Source: CAYOEZ01 sp964402955
GTDB lineage: Bacteria > Chloroflexota > DTOL01 > DAOUCN01
Direction: 5' to 3'
Assembly (NCBI GenBank): GCA_964402955.1
Contig: CAYOEZ010000054.1
Location: 1 to 23,144, forward strand
Length of the DNA stretch: 23,144 nt
Shown here: in pieces, positions 19,966-23,144 of the stretch
How positions within the stretch are numbered: the stretch's first letter is position 1
How the letters are laid out: every line of letters begins with the position of its first letter
Position numbers and translations under genes: made by a program
The notes under the pieces: generated by a model
What the model was told of the DNA's origin: nothing
Seen by the model: the letters and a program-made list of their open reading frames with translations, nothing else
Database searches by the model: none

Positions 19966-20943
19966 TTGTTGCATCGTGCGCAGCCTGTAGAGGTCAGTCT
20001 CATATATCCTGATAATAGGGCCAAGCCCAATCACAACGTGATCGTTCAACGCTTTGGAATCAAAGGATGTAGAGAATTGGACAAGAAGACAAAGCCAAAT
20101 GCCACCCCTCTGACTCGATATCCGCATACCTTACTTGGCATTTCGTACATAGCCGAGCAATCGTATTGCGAGAAACGGGTTGATTTATGGCTTGACAATC
20201 CAGGCGACCTGGTTTCGGTGCCGGCTCAAGCACGGCATGATGATCCAGTAGTAATGTTGCAAGAAGCCCTAGCTGATCATGGTACCGCCTTCCACGAATC
20301 GGTTGCGGATGCCGCTCAGGAGCTTAAGTGGGACGACATCCGTCTGCTACTTGAAGTTGGGTGCAAACTGACGTTACTTGAGCCACCCTTTCAAGGTACG
20401 TATGAAAGTGTGCCACCTGTTGGTCGTGCAGATGCGGTATGTTTTGATGGTTTGAAAGCAACTTGCGTGTTGGAATACAAGATTACGGACTCTAATGATC
20501 TTCGGATGAGCCACAGGGTACAGCTACTTCTTTATGGGTACTTGCTTGAGCAGCAAAAGCTTGACGTCGATGACCTAATCCTGATATGCGTGCTTGTGCA
20601 TCCCCAACACGGCGGCTATTTCGAAGAGTCTGATGAAGCCGAGATTCAGCATTTTGTGCGTTCGATCCAGACGAAGTCTGAAGAAATCGTGGCTTATCAG
20701 CCAACCAAAGCAAATTGGTGGGATCCCCGCTGTGATATCGGCGGGAAGTTTCAAGTGAGATTGCGGGTCTTCCGGTATGACCGACAGAGAGTGAGAAGGG
20801 AGTTGGATTTTTTCATCCAGTACTGGCTCGGACAAAGAGAGCCCATACCTACGACAAAGCCTCGAAAATGTGAGGTTTGTCTCTATAATGCATATGCTCT
20901 CTGCCCAGTTGCCAAGACTGCCTATTTGATTGGGCCACCTTAG
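19966..20943 (+). CDS. Stand-alone Cas4-like PD-(D/E)XK nuclease with four-Cys Fe-S pattern
   Basis: Open frame of 325 codons; start uncertain. TTG 19966 is the longest, GTG 20038 and TTG 20077 (AAAGGA 10 bases upstream; 288 aa) are alternatives, and there is no ATG. Nuclease motifs in order (numbered from 19966): GTAFHE (H110), GRADAVCFDG (D156), VLEYKI (E170, K172), and RVQLLLYGY (Q186, Y190). This is the full RecB/Cas4-type active site. Fe-S cysteines are Cys68 in SYCEKRVDLWL plus Cys302-x2-Cys305-x7-Cys313, as in Cas4/AddB/Dna2. Cas4 is usually about 200 aa; this one is longer, with an extra section (about 205-290) between the active site and the Cys cluster. No cas1, cas2 or CRISPR array is present. 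Base composition is lower in GC than upstream genes, which suggests transfer. Confidence 0.82.
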   Translation: MLHRAQPVEVSLIYPDNRAKPNHNVIVQRFGIKGCRELDKKTKPNATPLTRYPHTLLGISYIAEQSYCEKRVDLWLDNPGDLVSVPAQARHDDPVVMLQEALADHGTAFHESVADAAQELKWDDIRLLLEVGCKLTLLEPPFQGTYESVPPVGRADAVCFDGLKATCVLEYKITDSNDLRMSHRVQLLLYGYLLEQQKLDVDDLILICVLVHPQHGGYFEESDEAEIQHFVRSIQTKSEEIVAYQPTKANWWDPRCDIGGKFQVRLRVFRYDRQRVRRELDFFIQYWLGQREPIPTTKPRKCEVCLYNAYALCPVAKTAYLIGPP

Positions 20944-21039
20944 TGTGATTTCCTGGTTTTGATCCAGAAGTAGTGAAACGACCACGCTCCAAAATCACGG
21001 GAGGTCTTGTCCTTCCCGGCCATCTCCAGAAGGAGTATA

Positions 21040-21081
21040 ATGATGACCAGAGAGGGGTGGCCTGCTCAGGCGATAACGTAA
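21040..21081 (+). other. Small upstream ORF (13 codons) abutting the CBS-HEPN gene
   Basis: Reads MMTREGWPAQAIT-stop, with GAAGGAG at 21029-21035, a much better Shine-Dalgarno than the main gene has. Its TAA (21079-21081) is one base before the main ATG at 21083, so terminating ribosomes could restart there. Conversely, TATAAT at 21036-21041 could be a -10 element (weak -35 TTCCCG, 21013-21018), in which case the small ORF would not be transcribed. Both readings cannot hold for the same transcript. Confidence 0.45.
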
Positions 21082-21082
21082 A

Positions 21083-21913
21083 ATGCACACTGCGAACACT
21101 GTGCGCGATCCACGGTTCACGACCGGCGACTTGGTTCGGCTCACGGCGGCTGTCGCGGGCATCAGCCAATACAGTTGGGAATCGCTGACAGTGGATGAGG
21201 CTACCGAAGACTGCGCAAAGGCCCGGATGGCGGAGCGACGATATGACGTCTTGCCGATTGAGACTGATGGTTCTGCCACAGCGTACTTTAAAACGCTAGA
21301 GTGGAATGACTACTCCAGTATAGCGCGAGCTAACATATCCGAAGCGGATCTCATTCCATTTGACACCGATATCCGTGAGGTAGTCCGGGGACTCGCAGAG
21401 AAATCTCGGCTATTCTACTTTCTCTCGGACGACCACGGCGTCGTCGGCCTCATCTCAGTCGTGAACCTCAATCGACGTCCGGTGAAGGTGTGGCTCTTCA
21501 GCCTTCTGAGTGAAGTCGAGATGCGCTTGGGCGAATACTTGTCCGGGCAATGCAAAGATGATAAGGAAATATATGACCTGACCCTCGCTTGCTCGAAAGC
21601 TAGGAAACATGACGCGGTCAAGAAGCGCTACAAGGCCGACCAAGAGAATGGTTTGGATCTTCCGCTGGTCGAGTACCTCTATTTCGCTGATCTCATCGAT
21701 GCAGTTTGTGCCAAAGGTCTATACGCTCAACTCGGATACACTCAGTCAGGATTTGAAGAATCGCTGCGGCCACTCGTCGATCTTCGCAATCGGGTCGCAC
21801 ACCCTTCTCAGTCTCTGATTCGAGAGCCAGAAGAGATTGGTAGTCTGTGGGGCCGCGTTAAGGGAGCAGGAGAGGCTATCAATGCACTGAAACGAAACCT
21901 ACCTGCCCGCTGA
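21083..21913 (+). CDS. CBS-domain pair fused to a HEPN-type domain (candidate ligand-gated RNase)
   Basis: 276 aa soluble protein. Residues about 30-130 look like a CBS pair: LTVDEATEDCAKARMAERRYDVLPIE (CBS 1) and PFDTDIREVVRGLAEKSRLFYFLSDDHGVVGLISVVNL split as CBS 2. CBS pairs commonly bind adenine nucleotides. Residues about 135-270 are helical and contain LVDLRNRVAHPSQ, with Arg235, Asn236 and His240 fitting the HEPN RNase motif R-polar-x3-H. HEPN proteins include toxins, abortive-infection factors and CRISPR RNases. No strong Shine-Dalgarno precedes the ATG; coupling to the small upstream ORF is possible. It follows the Cas4-like gene by 139 bp on the same strand in the same AT-richer patch. 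The CBS call is by pattern and less certain than the HEPN motif. Confidence 0.7.
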   Translation: MHTANTVRDPRFTTGDLVRLTAAVAGISQYSWESLTVDEATEDCAKARMAERRYDVLPIETDGSATAYFKTLEWNDYSSIARANISEADLIPFDTDIREVVRGLAEKSRLFYFLSDDHGVVGLISVVNLNRRPVKVWLFSLLSEVEMRLGEYLSGQCKDDKEIYDLTLACSKARKHDAVKKRYKADQENGLDLPLVEYLYFADLIDAVCAKGLYAQLGYTQSGFEESLRPLVDLRNRVAHPSQSLIREPEEIGSLWGRVKGAGEAINALKRNLPAR

Positions 21914-21934
21914 GGCTGATGTTTCCTACTCCCG

Positions 21935-21963
21935 TTGACTGTCTCCCCCTCTTGTGATAGAAT
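21935..21963 (+). promoter_or_regulatory. Promoter of the sugar ABC transporter gene(s)
   Basis: -35 TTGACT (21935-21940), 17-bp spacer, -10 TAGAAT (21958-21963). Start near 21970 gives an approximately 160-nt untranslated leader (to 22129) in which I see no gene or clear riboswitch, ending in AAGGAGGTTCT (22116-22126). Confidence 0.72.
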
Positions 21964-22129
21964 GATTAACGTGACATATGCGAGACATCGTGCTGTGTCA
22001 TCACCGTTTGCGCAAGTGCGTGCACTCATCCCTCTGGCCTCTGCACCGCAGCAGACGGCGCCTGGTCAACCCGCAATTCGACTCCTCGGGGAAACCACAC
22101 GTAGGAACTAGGAACAAGGAGGTTCTACC

Positions 22130-23144
22130 ATGTCCAGTACTCGGAAACTATCCAGGCGTTCCTTTCTTGCCCTCGCCGCAGTAAGCGCAAGCTCCATCGC
22201 CCTCGCCTCGTGCGGCGGAACAACCGGCTCCACGACCGTCTCCAAAGATGTCAAGATCATCTTCTACCAGCGCGGCTACGTTGAAGGCGCAAAAGACGCC
22301 GGCACCGTCACGACCAAACAGGCGATTGAGATCTTCCAGAAGGACAACCCCAAGATCAAGGTCGAGATCGTCGGCATCCCCTGGACAGCCGAAGGCGACA
22401 CCAAGCTCGAGGCCGCTCTGGTTGCCAAGTCTGACATCAACATCTTCCGCGTGACCAGCGTCAACCTGCCCCGCTACGCCAAGCAGGGCATTCTCTCTGA
22501 GGTGACCCCGTATCTGACGAAAGAGGACAAGGACGACTTTTACGCCACAGCCTGGGACATCGCTAGCTACAAGGGCAAGGCGTACGGCTGGCCGCTGTGG
22601 GTCACGGCTATCACCATCCTGGCCAACACCGACATCTTCAAGGAAAAGGGCGTGGCCCTGCCCAACTTCGACAAGCCGTGGACCTATGACGAGTTTGTCG
22701 CAGCCTGCCAGAAGCTGACCTTCACCCGCGCCGATGGCTCGAAGGTCTATGCCATCAACACCGCCGCCGCCCCGGGCACCATCGAGTATACGCCCATGCT
22801 TTACATCGACGGCGGGCGCGTTCTCAGCACCGACGGCAAGAAGTTCACAGCCAACAAGGCTGAATTCGTCTCGGCGCTGACGAAGTTTGCCGACCTCAAC
22901 ACGAAGTACAAGGTTACTCCGCCTGACTTCGGCACGCTCGACCAGGTCACCGCGCAAGGCCAGTTCCAGAAGAACAAGAACAGCGCCATGATCATCAGCA
23001 CGCCTGGCTTCATCCGCACGCTGGTGACCGACAAGTATCCCCTTGCCGTGCTGCCCATTCCGACCGGCAAGCTGGGGAAGCCGGTGACGAACGGCGCCTT
23101 CGGTCTCTATGCCGTGGTGAACGGGCCCGACAAGGACAAGATCG
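22130..23144 (+). CDS. ABC transporter substrate-binding lipoprotein, family 1 (sugar-type), partial at window end
   Basis: 338 residues seen; the 3' end is outside the window. The N-terminus MSSTRKLSRRSFLALAAVSA carries a twin-Arg motif (SRRSFL) and a lipobox LASC with Cys28. The mature part shows the family-1 pattern: TTKQAIEIFQKDNPKIKVEI (an ABC sugar-binding opening), LPRYAKQGILSEVTPYL, GKAYGWPLWV, an NTDIFKEKGV segment, and PWTYDEFVAACQKLT. This resembles maltose/multiple-sugar binding proteins that feed MalF/MalG-type permeases, expected downstream. The start is firm (AAGGAGG 7 bases upstream). The signal peptide is almost the same as that of oppA at 7504, although the two proteins belong to different families. 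Confidence 0.93.
   Translation, partial: MSSTRKLSRRSFLALAAVSASSIALASCGGTTGSTTVSKDVKIIFYQRGYVEGAKDAGTVTTKQAIEIFQKDNPKIKVEIVGIPWTAEGDTKLEAALVAKSDINIFRVTSVNLPRYAKQGILSEVTPYLTKEDKDDFYATAWDIASYKGKAYGWPLWVTAITILANTDIFKEKGVALPNFDKPWTYDEFVAACQKLTFTRADGSKVYAINTAAAPGTIEYTPMLYIDGGRVLSTDGKKFTANKAEFVSALTKFADLNTKYKVTPPDFGTLDQVTAQGQFQKNKNSAMIISTPGFIRTLVTDKYPLAVLPIPTGKLGKPVTNGAFGLYAVVNGPDKDKI

Noticed and set aside
19796..21082. cas1/cas2 or CRISPR repeats beside the Cas4-like gene
   Set aside because: No repeat-spacer pattern and no additional cas-like frame were found on either strand within the window.

Overview
The window looks like a scaffold from a Chloroflexota bacterium (Anaerolineae/Caldilinea-like). 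The reasons are the GC-rich coding sequence, lipoproteins with long Thr/Ala/Pro linkers after the lipobox, a PPi-type phosphofructokinase, and abundant short palindromic and microsatellite-like repeats between genes. This assignment is inference. Most genes have clear Shine-Dalgarno sites and sigma70-type promoters (TTGAC- or TTGC-like -35, 16-18 bp, TATAAT-like -10). No tRNA, rRNA, CRISPR array or intact transposase was seen.

Region 1 (1-7681, minus strand) is an oligopeptide/oligosaccharide-type ABC importer operon, oppA-oppB-oppC-oppD-sulfatase-oppF, driven by a strong promoter upstream of oppA. A cytoplasmic-type sulfatase with a CVPSR formylglycine motif sits between the two ATPase genes, so the imported substrate may be a sulfate ester. 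The oppA-oppB gap holds a stem-loop, at least two copies of a 62-bp palindromic repeat, and a 100-N assembly gap inside that repeat.

Region 2 (7730-10651, minus strand) is a partner-switching cassette: two STAS-domain anti-anti-sigma proteins and a membrane-anchored GAF-PP2C (RsbU/SpoIIE-type) phosphatase. No kinase or sigma factor gene is nearby. A divergent promoter pair separates it from Region 3.

Region 3 (10697-19289) is mostly housekeeping. It holds thiamine pyrophosphokinase, a decayed beta-propeller fragment, a 65-aa protein coupled to a RibD-C-like reductase, a DUF456 membrane protein, a tandem-duplicated phosphofructokinase whose first half has lost a key Asp, a BCP-type peroxiredoxin, a lipoprotein esterase lacking the usual C-terminal catalytic His, and the RarA/MgsA ATPase. 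An 8-bp repeat array has grown through the 3' end of rarA.

Region 4 (19360-21913) is a visibly AT-richer accessory patch. It has a MazE-like antitoxin with a truncated toxin, a stand-alone Cas4-like PD-(D/E)XK nuclease with a four-Cys Fe-S pattern, and a CBS-HEPN two-domain protein with an RN-x3-H RNase motif behind a 13-codon upstream ORF. This is the best candidate for an undescribed (defence-like) system, but the functional link is inference.

Region 5 (21935-end) starts a second ABC importer with a family-1 sugar-binding lipoprotein. Its signal peptide and Shine-Dalgarno region closely match those of oppA.
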